Shown: piece by piece, positions 42,050 through 51,433 of the stretch
How the letters are laid out: each line of letters begins with the position of its first letter
How positions within the stretch are numbered: position 1 is the first letter of the stretch
DNA from: Gemmataceae bacterium
GTDB lineage: Bacteria > Planctomycetota > Planctomycetia > Gemmatales > Gemmataceae
Length of the DNA: 64,000 bases
Assembly: GCA_019636445.1 (NCBI GenBank)
Contig: JAHBXO010000016.1
Coordinates: forward strand, 50,722 to 114,721
Direction of reading: 5' to 3'
Position numbers and translations under genes: made by a program
Notes under the pieces: model-generated
Told to the model about the DNA's origin: nothing
Database searches by the model: none
Seen by the model: only the letters and a program-made list of their open reading frames with translations

Positions 42050-43297
42050 TCACTTTCCCTTGTTCCAATAGATGCGGCAATTGAAGGTCTGCCGGCCGAC
42101 GGCCACGATGTCCGGCCTGCCATCGCCGTCCAGGTCGCCGACCGCCAGGTCCTCCACTGCGACGCCGCCGTCTTCGAGGATATGGCGGTCCCACCGTTCG
42201 CCATCGATACTGCGATAGAGTCGGACGCCGCGCTTCTCGCTGAAGGTGTCGCCTTTGGCCGGGTTGTCCCGGACACCGATGACGAGTTCGTCGCCGCCGT
42301 CGCCGTCCAGGTCGCCGAACGACACGGCATGGCCCCAGCGCAGATGATCGTCCAGGACCGTGCGCGTCGGCTTCTCGCCGCGTTTGCCGGTGTACACGAC
42401 GACTTGATTGCCGTGCCACGGTTCAATGGTGCCGACGACGGAACCGCCCGACTTGAGCGTGCCGCTCTTGATCTCGCTCGCGCCGAGATTCCCTTTCGGA
42501 TTCGATTGATTGCCTTCGTGGACGAGCTTCGTCTGGTGCTTCTTGCCCCCCTCGCCGAGGATGATCGCCGAGTAGCCCTCGTAGCTGCCGACGAGAATGC
42601 TCATCGGCTTCTTTGCGCCCGGCAGAGTGTACGGGTAAAAGTTGTGGCAGACGTGCAATTCGTCGCTCAGCACTTCGGGTTTCCAGTTCTCCGGCTTCGT
42701 CGGCACGGCCGGCACATGGTACGCCATCACGCGGACCGGTCGGCCGTCCATGAAGTTCTTCTCGCGTGTCGAGTCTCGCCCCATCAAGGGGACGTGGACC
42801 ACTTCCGGCTTGCCGTCCCCATCGAGGTCGATGGCGCGCACGCGATGCACGGTCGGCTCGTCACACGGGATCGCGTGCATCGTCCATTCGTCGTCGAGAT
42901 TCTTGCCGCGCTTCAGCCACTGGAGCGTGCCGGGGTTCTTCGTGTCGAACGGCTTCCAACCGGCGCCAATCACGAGTTCGAGGTCGCCGTTGCCGTCGAT
43001 ATCCAAAGCCGTGATGCAGACATTGTCCGGCTTCGTCTTGCCGTCGAGAATCACCCGCTTCTTCCAGGTCGGATTCTGATACCAGACGACCTGAAACTGA
43101 TCGACGACGACGATGTCCGGCTTCTTGTCGCCGTCGAGGTCTTCGAGGATGACTGCATAGCCGATCTTGAGTTTGGAATCGATTTCCTGCACATGGAACT
43201 TCGGGAAACCCGTAGGCGGGGTATCGGCCCGCGCGGTCGTGCCGAATGCCAAGATTGCAAGGCTGGCCAACACGGCCCAAATGCTTGAAGTCCGCAT
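42050..43297 (-). CDS. Exported FG-GAP/VCBS-repeat protein
   Basis: 415 residues from ATG 43297, which opens a signal peptide (SSIWAVLASLAILAFGTTAR ADTPP). VCBS/FG-GAP calcium-binding loops are repeated: VILEDLDGDKKPDIVVVD, ALDIDGNGDLELVIGAGW, AIDLDGDGKPEVVHVPL, FGDLDGDGGDELVIGVRD and VGDLDGDGRPDIVAVGRQ. The spacing suggests a beta-propeller of about seven blades. Such exported propellers bind polysaccharide or protein; no catalytic residues are visible. A 36-residue upstream in-frame extension exists but is basic and lacks a signal. It is convergent with thiL and divergent from the channel operon at 43468. Confidence 0.92.
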   Translation of the reverse strand: MRTSSIWAVLASLAILAFGTTARADTPPTGFPKFHVQEIDSKLKIGYAVILEDLDGDKKPDIVVVDQFQVVWYQNPTWKKRVILDGKTKPDNVCITALDIDGNGDLELVIGAGWKPFDTKNPGTLQWLKRGKNLDDEWTMHAIPCDEPTVHRVRAIDLDGDGKPEVVHVPLMGRDSTREKNFMDGRPVRVMAYHVPAVPTKPENWKPEVLSDELHVCHNFYPYTLPGAKKPMSILVGSYEGYSAIILGEGGKKHQTKLVHEGNQSNPKGNLGASEIKSGTLKSGGSVVGTIEPWHGNQVVVYTGKRGEKPTRTVLDDHLRWGHAVSFGDLDGDGGDELVIGVRDNPAKGDTFSEKRGVRLYRSIDGERWDRHILEDGGVAVEDLAVGDLDGDGRPDIVAVGRQTFNCRIYWNKGK

Positions 43298-43467
43298 CCG
43301 AATCTCCTGTCGTTGTTCTAGATTTCGGTTGGAGCCGGCTTTCCCATCCCGCACAATTAGCTTAATCGCCCCAATCGGGCGCTTGACCGTGCGGAAAGAA
43401 TGCACCGTGAATCATCGGGGTTCGCGGTCGAAGTGGCAATCACGAAGTGGGCGACTGGAGACAGCGG

Positions 43468-44283
43468 ATGTCCGTGCGAACTTCCCAGCGACCCACGCGC
43501 GAATGGCTGCTGCTCGGTATCGCCCTCGTTGTGGTCGGCGCGATCGTCGTGCCACTCTGGCAGGTCGCCGGGGCGGGCGAAACGCGCGACGAGTTCCTCG
43601 CCAAGTGGACGCCGCAGCGGATAGGCAAGCTGCTGCTCGGCCCCGAACAGGTCGCGTGCTACATCTGTTTCGTTTGGGCTGCCCTTGTACTCGTCGTCCG
43701 TCGGAAGGAAGTCGCCCGGCAGCGTGCCGCCTTCGATCTCGACCTGCTCCCCACCGACGAGGGCGCCCGCATCCTGCCCGAAGACGCGCGGCCGCTCGCT
43801 CGCAAGGTCGATCAGGTCAGCGCCCGCGGCGGACCGTACATCCTCGCGAACATGATCCGGCTCGGCTTGGGCAAGTACGCCGTCAGCAAGGCCGCCCCAG
43901 ACGTGGCGGAGGTGGTACGCAACCAGGCCGATATCGAACTCAATCGCCTCGTCGCCAGCATGGGCGGCCTCGTCAGTTATCTCGCGTGGGCGATTCCGGC
44001 TCTCGGTTTCATCGGCACCGTGCGCGGCCTCGCCGGCTCCTTCGGCCTCGGCGGAGCCACCGACATCGATAATTCCCAATTCCTGAAACTCGCGACGGAC
44101 CAACTGAAAATCGCCTTCGATTGCACCCTCGTGGCGCTCGTGTTGAGCATCGTGTTGATGTACTTGCTGCACACAGTCCAGCGATCGGAAGAAACGCTCG
44201 TGATCGATTGCCAGGAGTACTGTCAGGAGCATCTGCTGCTTCGTCTCTACGATCCACGATCCGAACATGCGGAGTCGACTTGA
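43468..44283 (+). CDS. MotA/TolQ/ExbB-like proton-channel family membrane protein
   Basis: 271 residues with four helices: LLLGIALVVVGAIVVPLW, VACYICFVWAALVLVV, YLAWAIPALGFIGTVRGLAG and AFDCTLVALVLSIVLMYLLH. The PALGFIGTVRGLAGSF segment and the last helix match the conserved core of MotA/TolQ/ExbB stators, which conduct ions in a pentamer around a dimeric partner. Four helices resemble MotA/ZorA more than three-helix TolQ. The cytoplasmic loop (about 70-160) is helical and charged. ATG 43468 has GGAG 7 bases upstream; a GTG at 43447 is an alternative. It heads a tight three-gene operon (TGATG junction with the next gene), and the third gene has the partner-like helix. Confidence 0.88.
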   Translation: MSVRTSQRPTREWLLLGIALVVVGAIVVPLWQVAGAGETRDEFLAKWTPQRIGKLLLGPEQVACYICFVWAALVLVVRRKEVARQRAAFDLDLLPTDEGARILPEDARPLARKVDQVSARGGPYILANMIRLGLGKYAVSKAAPDVAEVVRNQADIELNRLVASMGGLVSYLAWAIPALGFIGTVRGLAGSFGLGGATDIDNSQFLKLATDQLKIAFDCTLVALVLSIVLMYLLHTVQRSEETLVIDCQEYCQEHLLLRLYDPRSEHAEST

Positions 44284-45521
44284 TGTTTGGCTTTGGACAA
44301 GGTCGTAAGACCCTCCCGCCCGCGACCGGCGAACGAACGAAGCTCCTCGGTCTGGACATGACCGCGTCGCGCATCCGCGGCCTCGCCGTCGCCGGCGGGC
44401 ACACGAACCCCGTGTCGTTGGACCGCACGACGGACGAGCTGCCGTTGTTCATCAATCTCGAACCGCGCGTGCCGGATGTCGGTCGCAGCGGCTACGCGGC
44501 CGCACGGAAACACCCGCACCTCGTCTGCTCGAACTTCCTCCCCCAACTCGGCCAGACGCGCGAATGGCGTGGCACCCGCGCCACGCTGACGCCCGAATCG
44601 GCTCTCGCCGCCGCCTTCGAGAAAATCCGCCCCGCCGTGCTCGCCGAAGCGGACGCCGCCGCGATCGCCTTGCCCTCGTACCTCGTCGCCCCGCAAGTCA
44701 AGGCGCTGCGCGAAATCGCCGCCAAGGCGAAGTTCCCGGCCATCGGCACCGCGTCCGCCCCGCTCGCCGTGGCGGCGCATCGTGCCAAACTCGTCCTCAA
44801 ACCGCGCAAGCCGTCGTCCGCGCCGAACCCCGAATGGGTCGTGCCGATCCGCCCGCAGGACGCCGGACCCGGCGAGATCGTCTTCGTGGACGCCGACGAG
44901 TTCGCCCTCTCGGCCGCAGTCGTTTCGATTCAGCCTGCCGAGGCGCGCCTGCTCTCGCTCGCCGCGTGGCCCAAGCTCTCGATGAAGGTGTGGAAGGATC
45001 GACTGATCGATTCGCTCTCGGACCGGTGTGTGCGCCTCTGCCGCCGCGATCCGCGGGATTCCGCCGACGCCGAGCAATCGCTCTTCGAACAACTGGACGC
45101 GGCTCTCGAAAAGGTTCGCCAGGCGCAGCCGGTCACCCTCGTCCTGCGCGGCGAGAAATGGTACCAGGACCTCGTGCAACAGCCGACCGATTTCGATTCC
45201 CACTGCGCCCCGCTCATTAAGTCCGCGGCCGAAAACCTGCGGGAGATCGTGGCGAACGCCGGAGCGGCGGCGCCGCCCCGCGCCGTCTGGCTGACGGACA
45301 GCGCCGCAAAGCTGCCGGGCCTGGCGGCGGCGATCTTCCAGAACGCCTCCGAGCGCACCGAGGTGGCCGTGCTGCCGCCGGACGCGGTGACGGAAGCCGC
45401 CGCCGCGCTCCACGCCCGCTGGCAAGCGGATCGCCTGCCGCGCGTTCACCTCGACGGCATCATTGGACTGGAGATCGCGACGAAGCCAAAATTCGAACCG
45501 CGAAGCCAGAAGTCCGTCTGA
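44283..45521 (+). CDS. Degenerate Hsp70/actin-like protein
   Basis: 412 residues, no signal peptide or helix. The start KLLGLDMTASRIRGLAVAGG resembles phosphate-binding loop 1 of the actin/Hsp70/PilM ATPases (xGxDxGxS), but with T-A-S-R. LPLFINLEPRVPDVGRSGYA with ARKHPHLVCSNFLPQLG resembles the first subdomain of Hsp70 proteins, AIALPSYLVAPQVKALREIA the second strand-helix pair, and EIVFVDADEFALSAAVVSI the second phosphate site (normally DxGxGT). Glycines of the phosphate loops are partly lost, so ATP hydrolysis is doubtful. Position between a stator-like channel and a VWA protein suggests a cytoplasmic adapter. ATG 44283 shares its A with the previous stop (TGATG). The Hsp70 relation is moderate confidence. 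Confidence 0.68.
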   Translation: MFGFGQGRKTLPPATGERTKLLGLDMTASRIRGLAVAGGHTNPVSLDRTTDELPLFINLEPRVPDVGRSGYAAARKHPHLVCSNFLPQLGQTREWRGTRATLTPESALAAAFEKIRPAVLAEADAAAIALPSYLVAPQVKALREIAAKAKFPAIGTASAPLAVAAHRAKLVLKPRKPSSAPNPEWVVPIRPQDAGPGEIVFVDADEFALSAAVVSIQPAEARLLSLAAWPKLSMKVWKDRLIDSLSDRCVRLCRRDPRDSADAEQSLFEQLDAALEKVRQAQPVTLVLRGEKWYQDLVQQPTDFDSHCAPLIKSAAENLREIVANAGAAAPPRAVWLTDSAAKLPGLAAAIFQNASERTEVAVLPPDAVTEAAAALHARWQADRLPRVHLDGIIGLEIATKPKFEPRSQKSV

Positions 45522-45533
45522 CAGGAGTCCCCG

Positions 45534-46895
45534 ATGCGAGCACGCCCCCGCCCGCCGCAGCTCGTGAGCATGTGGATGCTCGACGTCTTCTGCTGCGCGC
45601 TCGGCTGCGTCACCCTGCTCTGGCTCGTCAGCAACCGCGACGCCGCCCAGGAAGCCCAACGCAACAAGGCCGCCATCGCCGAGCTCTCCTCGACACGATC
45701 GAGCCTGCTCAGCACCACCCAGGAACTCGAAGCCACGCGGCGCAGCCTGAACGCCGAGATCGACAACCTGAAGGCGAAACTGCTCGCAACGACGAATGAA
45801 CGCGACGACGCGGCCGTGAAACTCGCCGTCGCCAAGGCCGACATCTCCACGCTGGAAACGAAACTCGCCAAGGCGATCGTGCAGGCGAGCAACCTGGAGG
45901 ACCAACTCGTCAAGAAGCGGAAGGATGCTTCCGATTTGACCGCGCGCCTGGCCAGCGTGACGCAATCGTCCGACGAGTTGCGGAAACTCCTGCGTGAGAA
46001 GGACGCCGAGCGCGAAGATCTGGCCTTGAAGGCCAAAAAGGCCGTCGACCAACTGAACGACGCCGACGCGAAGCTCCGGGCGTTGGCGAAAGCCAACGAC
46101 GACGCGAAATCCGACCTCGCCGCCATGCGCAAGACCGGCGACGAACTCGCCGCCGCCAAGGCCGAGGCCCGTGATCTCCGCAAGCAACTCGACGACGCGA
46201 ACGTGAACATCGTCGACCTGCAAGGGGACAAGAAGAAACTCGCCGACAAGATCGATCGTCTCCGCATCGAAAGCGACGCCAAGTTCGCCGGCATTGCCAT
46301 GACTGGCAAGCGCGTCGTCTTCGCCATCGACGTTTCCGGAAGCATGAAGCTCCTCGACGACAAGACCGCCGCCCCGCAGAAGTGGCCCATCGTTGTCGAG
46401 ACGCTCACCAAGGTGATGCGCAGCCTACCCGAACTCGACCAGTACCAGATCGTCCTCTTTTCGCGCACCTCGCGCTACCTGTTCGGCACGGGCGGCTGGC
46501 TCCCCTACCGCGGCGAGGAGACCCTCAAACTCGTCGCTGACAAACTCCTCGACGAAGACCCCGTCGGCGACACCAACATGTACGACGCCTTCGACCTCGC
46601 CTTCCGACTCAAGGCGAACGGACTCGACACGATCTACCTCTTCTCCGACGGTCTTCCCACCAGCGGACAGGGCCTCCCCGCCGACGCCAAGACACTCACG
46701 GACGCCCAGCGATCGGACCACCTGACCAAGCACATCCGCCAGACGCTCCGCGACGTCTGGAACCCGGAGCGCGGCGCCAAGCGCGTGAAGATCAATTCCA
46801 TCGGCTTCTTCTTCGAAAGCAACGAGGTCGGCGCGTTCCTCTGGGCGCTCTCGCGCGAGAACAACGGCAGCTTCGTCGGCATGAATAAACCCTAG
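45534..46895 (+). CDS. MotB/ExbD-like membrane anchor with long coiled coil and VWA domain
   Basis: 453 residues. After a short basic N-terminus is one helix, LVSMWMLDVFCCALGCVTLL WLV, with Asp17 at its start, as in the proton-carrying Asp of MotB and ExbD. About 220 residues of heptad coiled coil follow (AELSSTRSSLLSTTQELEAT to KKLADKIDRLRIES). The C-terminal von Willebrand A domain (about 258-453) has a complete MIDAS: DVSGSM (D266, S268, S270), T347 in GDTNMYD and D372 in LFSDGLPT. The N-terminal helix orients the coil and VWA domain outside the cytoplasm. MotB and ZorB would carry an OmpA domain there instead. It is 12 bases after the Hsp70-like gene. Confidence 0.85.
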   Translation: MRARPRPPQLVSMWMLDVFCCALGCVTLLWLVSNRDAAQEAQRNKAAIAELSSTRSSLLSTTQELEATRRSLNAEIDNLKAKLLATTNERDDAAVKLAVAKADISTLETKLAKAIVQASNLEDQLVKKRKDASDLTARLASVTQSSDELRKLLREKDAEREDLALKAKKAVDQLNDADAKLRALAKANDDAKSDLAAMRKTGDELAAAKAEARDLRKQLDDANVNIVDLQGDKKKLADKIDRLRIESDAKFAGIAMTGKRVVFAIDVSGSMKLLDDKTAAPQKWPIVVETLTKVMRSLPELDQYQIVLFSRTSRYLFGTGGWLPYRGEETLKLVADKLLDEDPVGDTNMYDAFDLAFRLKANGLDTIYLFSDGLPTSGQGLPADAKTLTDAQRSDHLTKHIRQTLRDVWNPERGAKRVKINSIGFFFESNEVGAFLWALSRENNGSFVGMNKP

Positions 46896-46898
46896 CCG

Positions 46899-48089
46899 CT
46901 AGCCGACCAGTCGACGGAACCGCTCGCCGAATACGCCTTCCAGATACGGCGTCACGCTCCAGAACCGTTTCAATTCCCGATATTCCTTCACGAATTCCGA
47001 AACGTCCCCGTCCGGGATGCGCACGGCGCGGATGAGCACGTTCCGGGCGGTGTGCTCCAGGTTCACGAACTCGACCACGTCGACACGATAACCGAGTACC
47101 CGCAACGCCAGCGCGCGGAATGCATCGGTGAGAATATCCGCGGACCGCTCGCGCAGGATGCCGTGGCGCAGCATCGGCCGTAGCGCTTCGCTCGGTCCTT
47201 CGGCTTTCAATTGCCGGTTCAGGTGCTTGTGGCAGCACGGCACGCTCAGGATCAATTTCGCGTCGCTCCGCACCGCCTGCGCCAGCGCGTCGTCCGTCGC
47301 CGTGTCGCAGGCGTGCAATGCGATCACGATGTCCGCCCGTGCGTCGATCGAACCGATCGTCCCGCACGAAAAGGACAAACCCGCCGCGCCGAGAGACTCC
47401 GCCCGCTCCATGCTCTTGTGAATCACAGCGTCGTTCACGTCCACACCGAGTATGTTCGCCGGCCGTTTCAACACCTCGTTCAGGTAGTAGTGCAGCGCCA
47501 GCGTGAGATAGCTCGAACCGCAACCCGCGTCGAGTATCGCCAGCGGGCTATCCGGTTCCACCAGGCCCGATGCGCCCAGGACGTGATCGAATTGTTTCAG
47601 GAATTCGTTGATCTGCGTGAATTTCGCCCGCTGGCTCGCTCGGATCCGGCCGTCAGGCGTTGCGATTCCCATGATTTCCAGGAGCCGGTTCGGCAACCCT
47701 TCGCGCAAGGGACGCTCCTTCGCGCGGTTATGCCCCTCGGCCGCCCCCCGCGCCGCGATCGCCTCGCGAGAGACATGGATCTTCCCCTTCTGGCTTGTGC
47801 GGATCTCGATCCGTTCCCCCGCGCATTCGACGTGGATGTTCGCGAAGCCAACCGCGAGCGCCTCGGCCAAGAGCGCCGTCGGATCGCTCGCATTCTTCGC
47901 GAAGGATTGCCGCTTGTCGAAGAACTCGAACTGGAACAACCGCTCGCCGCGGACGACGACGGGCCGGACGGCGATGCGCGTCCATGGGCTGTCGCCCCGA
48001 TGCCGGGCCGCGCCGGCGAACCCCGCGCGGACGAATCCATCGGATCGGATCGCGTCGCGCAGCAGTCGTGGGATGTCGGGGGCTTCCAT
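46899..48089 (-). CDS. SAM-dependent methyltransferase (METTL25/RRNAD1-like)
   Basis: 396 residues. The SAM site is in the second half: LAILDAGCGSSYLTLALHYY (motif I, GxGxS form), NILGVDVNDAVIHKSMERAE (acidic loop), DARADIVIALHACDTATDDA and LILSVPCCHKHLNRQL (motif IV-like PCC). The HACDT and PCCHK elements are hallmarks of the METTL25/RRNAD1 family, some of which modify RNA. The N-terminal third (about 1-180, RSDGFVRAGFAGAARHRGDS and later TQINEFLKQFDHVL) has no recognised catalytic motif. The target is unknown. It converges with the VWA gene, 3 bases apart, and is followed upstream on the other strand by tRNA-Lys. Confidence 0.88.
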   Translation of the reverse strand: MEAPDIPRLLRDAIRSDGFVRAGFAGAARHRGDSPWTRIAVRPVVVRGERLFQFEFFDKRQSFAKNASDPTALLAEALAVGFANIHVECAGERIEIRTSQKGKIHVSREAIAARGAAEGHNRAKERPLREGLPNRLLEIMGIATPDGRIRASQRAKFTQINEFLKQFDHVLGASGLVEPDSPLAILDAGCGSSYLTLALHYYLNEVLKRPANILGVDVNDAVIHKSMERAESLGAAGLSFSCGTIGSIDARADIVIALHACDTATDDALAQAVRSDAKLILSVPCCHKHLNRQLKAEGPSEALRPMLRHGILRERSADILTDAFRALALRVLGYRVDVVEFVNLEHTARNVLIRAVRIPDGDVSEFVKEYRELKRFWSVTPYLEGVFGERFRRLVG

Positions 48090-48211
48090 GTCGCGGGCAT
48101 TCTACGGAGCCGCGCGAACCAAGGTATGGTACGCGTGTCCGTGAAAGGTGAGGAAAATCTCGTCCGCGCCCTTGATGCCGCCAACGAGGATACTAGAAAA
48201 GGTTATCTCTT

Positions 48212-48284
<73 letters not shown>

Positions 48285-48439
48285 CTCTTTCACTTCATCT
48301 CTCTTCACAACATCCCTGAGTCTCATCGTTCCGCAACTCCCGACCCGTCCTTCCTCATCATCGAACTCTTTCCGCTTTTTTGATACTGGTGACGCTCCGC
48401 GGGCGATAATCTCGCTGAAGTGGTTGGAGCGACACCACC

Positions 48440-51433
48440 ATGAATGAAGAAACTCTCTTTGAACTTGCGGTCAATACGCCTCCTACCGAACGGGCGGCGT
48501 TGCTGGATCGCGAGTGTGCGGGCAACCCGGGATTGCGAGCACGCATCGAGGCCTTGCTGGCGGCGGATGCGGCTTCGCATTCTCCGCTGGATTCGCCGCC
48601 ACAAAGAACCGATGATCCGACCCATAGTTTTGGCCCAAAGCCGGAACACGACCTGGCGGCTACCGGTTCCTTCCGGCCGACTTCGTCTCCGGAAACCGAA
48701 GGCACGATCATCGCCGGGCGGTACAAGCTGCGCCAGCAGATCGGCGAAGGTGGGATGGGCACCGTCTGGATGGCCGACCAGACCGAGCCGGTCAAGCGGA
48801 AGGTGGCGGTCAAATTGATCCGCGTCGAGCGTGGGCAGTCGAAGACGATCCTTGCCCGGTTCGAGGCGGAGCGGCAGGCCATCGCCCTGATGGACCACCC
48901 GCATATCGCCAAGCTGCTGGACGCCGGCACGACCGAAACGGGTTCCCCGTTTTTCGTCATGGAACTCGTCAAAGGTATCCCGCTGAGCGACTTCTGCGAT
49001 CAGCACAAACTCACCATTGCCGAGCGGCTCAACCTGTTCACACAGATCTGCTCGGCGGTGCAACACGCGCACCAGAAAGGGATCATCCACCGCGACCTGA
49101 AGCCGGGCAACATCCTCGTCGAGAGTCACGACGGCAAGCCGGTCCCGAAGGTGATCGACTTCGGGCTGGCCAAGGCGACGACCGGGCTGCAACTGAGCGA
49201 GCAGTCGATGTTCACGGCCTTCGGGAGCGTCATGGGTACGCCGCTGTACATGGCCCCGGAGCAGGCCAGCTTCAACGCAGTGGACGTGGACACCCGGGCG
49301 GACGTGTACGCCCTCGGCGTGATCCTCTATGAACTGCTCACCGGTACCACGCCTTTGACCAAGGAGACGATGAAGAAGGCGGCGCTGGATGAGATGTTTC
49401 GGTTGGTCCGCGAGCAGGAGGCCCCGACGCCGTCGAGCCGCCTCAGCTCAGCGGACAGCACACCGAGCGTGGCTGCGAACCGGCAGATCGAGCCGGCGAA
49501 GCTGGGCCGATTTGTGAAAGGCGAACTCGACTGGATCGTGATGAAGGCCTTAAGCAAGGAGCGAGAGCGACGGTACGAGACGGCCAACGGCTTCGCAAAA
49601 GATATCGAGCGGTTCCTGAACCACGAACCCGTACAGGCGGGGCCACCGAGCGCGACCTATCGCCTGCGGAAGTTCGTTCGCCGCAACCGCTCGCAGGTAT
49701 TCGCCGCGAGCCTGGTGTTTCTCGCGTTGGTGGCCGGCGTGGTCGGCACGACCCTAGGGCTGATTCGAGCCGAAACCGCGCGGGCGGGAGAGGAGAAGCA
49801 ACGCCAGAAGGCTGAAGAAAGTCGCGATGAGGCTCTGGCCGAGCGGAAGCGGGCCGACGAGGAGGCCGAAGTGGCCAAGGCGGTCAGTGACTTCATCAGC
49901 CACAGCCTGCTCGGCAAGGGCAACCCGTATGTGCAGGCCACCGACGGCCATGCGTACGACAAGAACATTACCCTTCGGGAGGTCGTGGACCGGGCGGCCT
50001 CCAAGATCGATGAGCGGTTTCCGGACCGGCCGCTCGTGGCCGCCGCGCTGCACAACGCGGTCGCGTCTGTTTATCAAGGGCAACTCGAACCTGCCAAGGC
50101 CATCCCACATGCGGAACGGTGTTGGGAACTGACCCGGTCGGTCCGTGGCGACGACCACCGCGAGACGATTCGGGCGGTCAACTCGATCGGTGCAAACCTG
50201 ATGAACAACGGCGAAATCGAGCGTGCCCAGGAGCGATTTCAGGACGCCTACGACCGCGCCAGGCGGCTCTTCGGCGAGGAAGACGACACCTCGCTTCTGC
50301 TCCTCAACAACCTGATAGCAGCGTACTCCCTCAACGGGCGGCCACGGGAAGCAGCCGCCCTCCGCCGCCGCCACAACGAACTGGCCCTCCGCGTTTATGG
50401 AGAGTCGGATGTACGATCGATCGATGCCTTACTGGCGAAGGCGAGCCGTTTGTCCAGCGCTCAGAAGTTGGACGAGTCGCAGGATGTGATCAGGCGGGCG
50501 TACGAACTGGTTCGGGACAAGCTGCCGGCACACGACAGGAGACGGGTGAGCGTGACCGAACGGTGGATCGGCGTATTGATCCCGCGGGGGCAGCGTGCCG
50601 AGGCCGAGGCACTGGCCGTCGCCACCCACGAGAGTTGTCTGAAGCAGTTCAAAACTCTGGGCACCGGCTCGACGCCGTGGAGCGGCCGGTGCCTCGCCCG
50701 GACGTACCGACAACTGGGGAACTTCGAAGCCGCGGAAAAGCTGGGCGTCGAACTGTTGGCGATCGAACGTACTCACTCCAATGGGAACCCCGGTGATCAC
50801 GACCTGTGCGATGCCCGCGACTTTCTGGCCGGAGTTTACATCGCGCTTTCCAAGCCGGAACTGGCCGAGCCTCTGTTGAAAGAACAGGTCGCACACGACA
50901 AATCTCGCGGCTCCGGCTCAAGCATGCGACTCGCTGGTGTGTATGCCATGCAGCGGAAGTTCGCCGAGGCCGATGCGATCTACCGAGATCACGCCGAGAC
51001 GACGAAGAAAACACAAGGAGCGGAGTCGGCGCCGTACGGCTCCGCTCTTCTGTCGCTTGGGCAGTTCTTGATGAAACAGGAGAAATGGGTCGAAGCGGAA
51101 TCGACACTACGCGACGGACTCATCATTCTGGAAAAGACACGACCTGGCTCTTTCGGTGTCCTGATAGCCAAGAGCACCTTGGGCCGGGCGCTGCTCGGCC
51201 AAAAGAAGTACGCCGAAGCGGAGTCGCATCTGCTCGCGGCTTTCGAAGAGTTCAAGGTCATGGATTCGAAGAACATCCCTGTCGCCTACAAAGTCCAAAT
51301 CGAGCTTATAGATCGGATAATCGAACTGTACACCGCCACGAACAAGCCGGACGAGTTGAAGAAGTACCAGCAACTCCGGGCGAACTACCCGACGCCGAAG
51401 GAAGTCGCCCCGATGCCGAAAGAGAAGAAGTGA
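48440..51433 (+). CDS. Ser/Thr protein kinase with transmembrane anchor and TPR ectodomain
   Basis: 997 residues. The kinase (about 95-390) is canonical: IGEGGMGTVWMA loop, VAVKLIR with K125, HRDLKPGN with D219 (HRD 217-219), and IDFGLAKA with D240. MGTPLYMAPEQAS ends the activation segment. The N-terminal 90 residues include LLDRECAGNPGLRARIEALL, a motif before many planctomycete kinases. A single helix (VFAASLVFLALVAGVVGTTL, about 417-437) precedes a long Glu/Arg helix and a repeat region of TPR units (about 520-980; pairs such as EAEALAVATHESCLKQFKTL and AESHLLAAFEEFKVMDSK). The kinase would be inside and TPRs outside. Its stop overlaps the ECF sigma gene by 4 bases (GTGA), suggesting a kinase-sigma partnership. 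Confidence 0.95.
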   Translation: MNEETLFELAVNTPPTERAALLDRECAGNPGLRARIEALLAADAASHSPLDSPPQRTDDPTHSFGPKPEHDLAATGSFRPTSSPETEGTIIAGRYKLRQQIGEGGMGTVWMADQTEPVKRKVAVKLIRVERGQSKTILARFEAERQAIALMDHPHIAKLLDAGTTETGSPFFVMELVKGIPLSDFCDQHKLTIAERLNLFTQICSAVQHAHQKGIIHRDLKPGNILVESHDGKPVPKVIDFGLAKATTGLQLSEQSMFTAFGSVMGTPLYMAPEQASFNAVDVDTRADVYALGVILYELLTGTTPLTKETMKKAALDEMFRLVREQEAPTPSSRLSSADSTPSVAANRQIEPAKLGRFVKGELDWIVMKALSKERERRYETANGFAKDIERFLNHEPVQAGPPSATYRLRKFVRRNRSQVFAASLVFLALVAGVVGTTLGLIRAETARAGEEKQRQKAEESRDEALAERKRADEEAEVAKAVSDFISHSLLGKGNPYVQATDGHAYDKNITLREVVDRAASKIDERFPDRPLVAAALHNAVASVYQGQLEPAKAIPHAERCWELTRSVRGDDHRETIRAVNSIGANLMNNGEIERAQERFQDAYDRARRLFGEEDDTSLLLLNNLIAAYSLNGRPREAAALRRRHNELALRVYGESDVRSIDALLAKASRLSSAQKLDESQDVIRRAYELVRDKLPAHDRRRVSVTERWIGVLIPRGQRAEAEALAVATHESCLKQFKTLGTGSTPWSGRCLARTYRQLGNFEAAEKLGVELLAIERTHSNGNPGDHDLCDARDFLAGVYIALSKPELAEPLLKEQVAHDKSRGSGSSMRLAGVYAMQRKFAEADAIYRDHAETTKKTQGAESAPYGSALLSLGQFLMKQEKWVEAESTLRDGLIILEKTRPGSFGVLIAKSTLGRALLGQKKYAEAESHLLAAFEEFKVMDSKNIPVAYKVQIELIDRIIELYTATNKPDELKKYQQLRANYPTPKEVAPMPKEKK

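Noticed and set aside
43468..46895. Assignment of the stator operon to Zorya defence
   Set aside because: ZorA/ZorB would need an OmpA domain on the second protein and ZorC/D or ZorE nearby; none is present.
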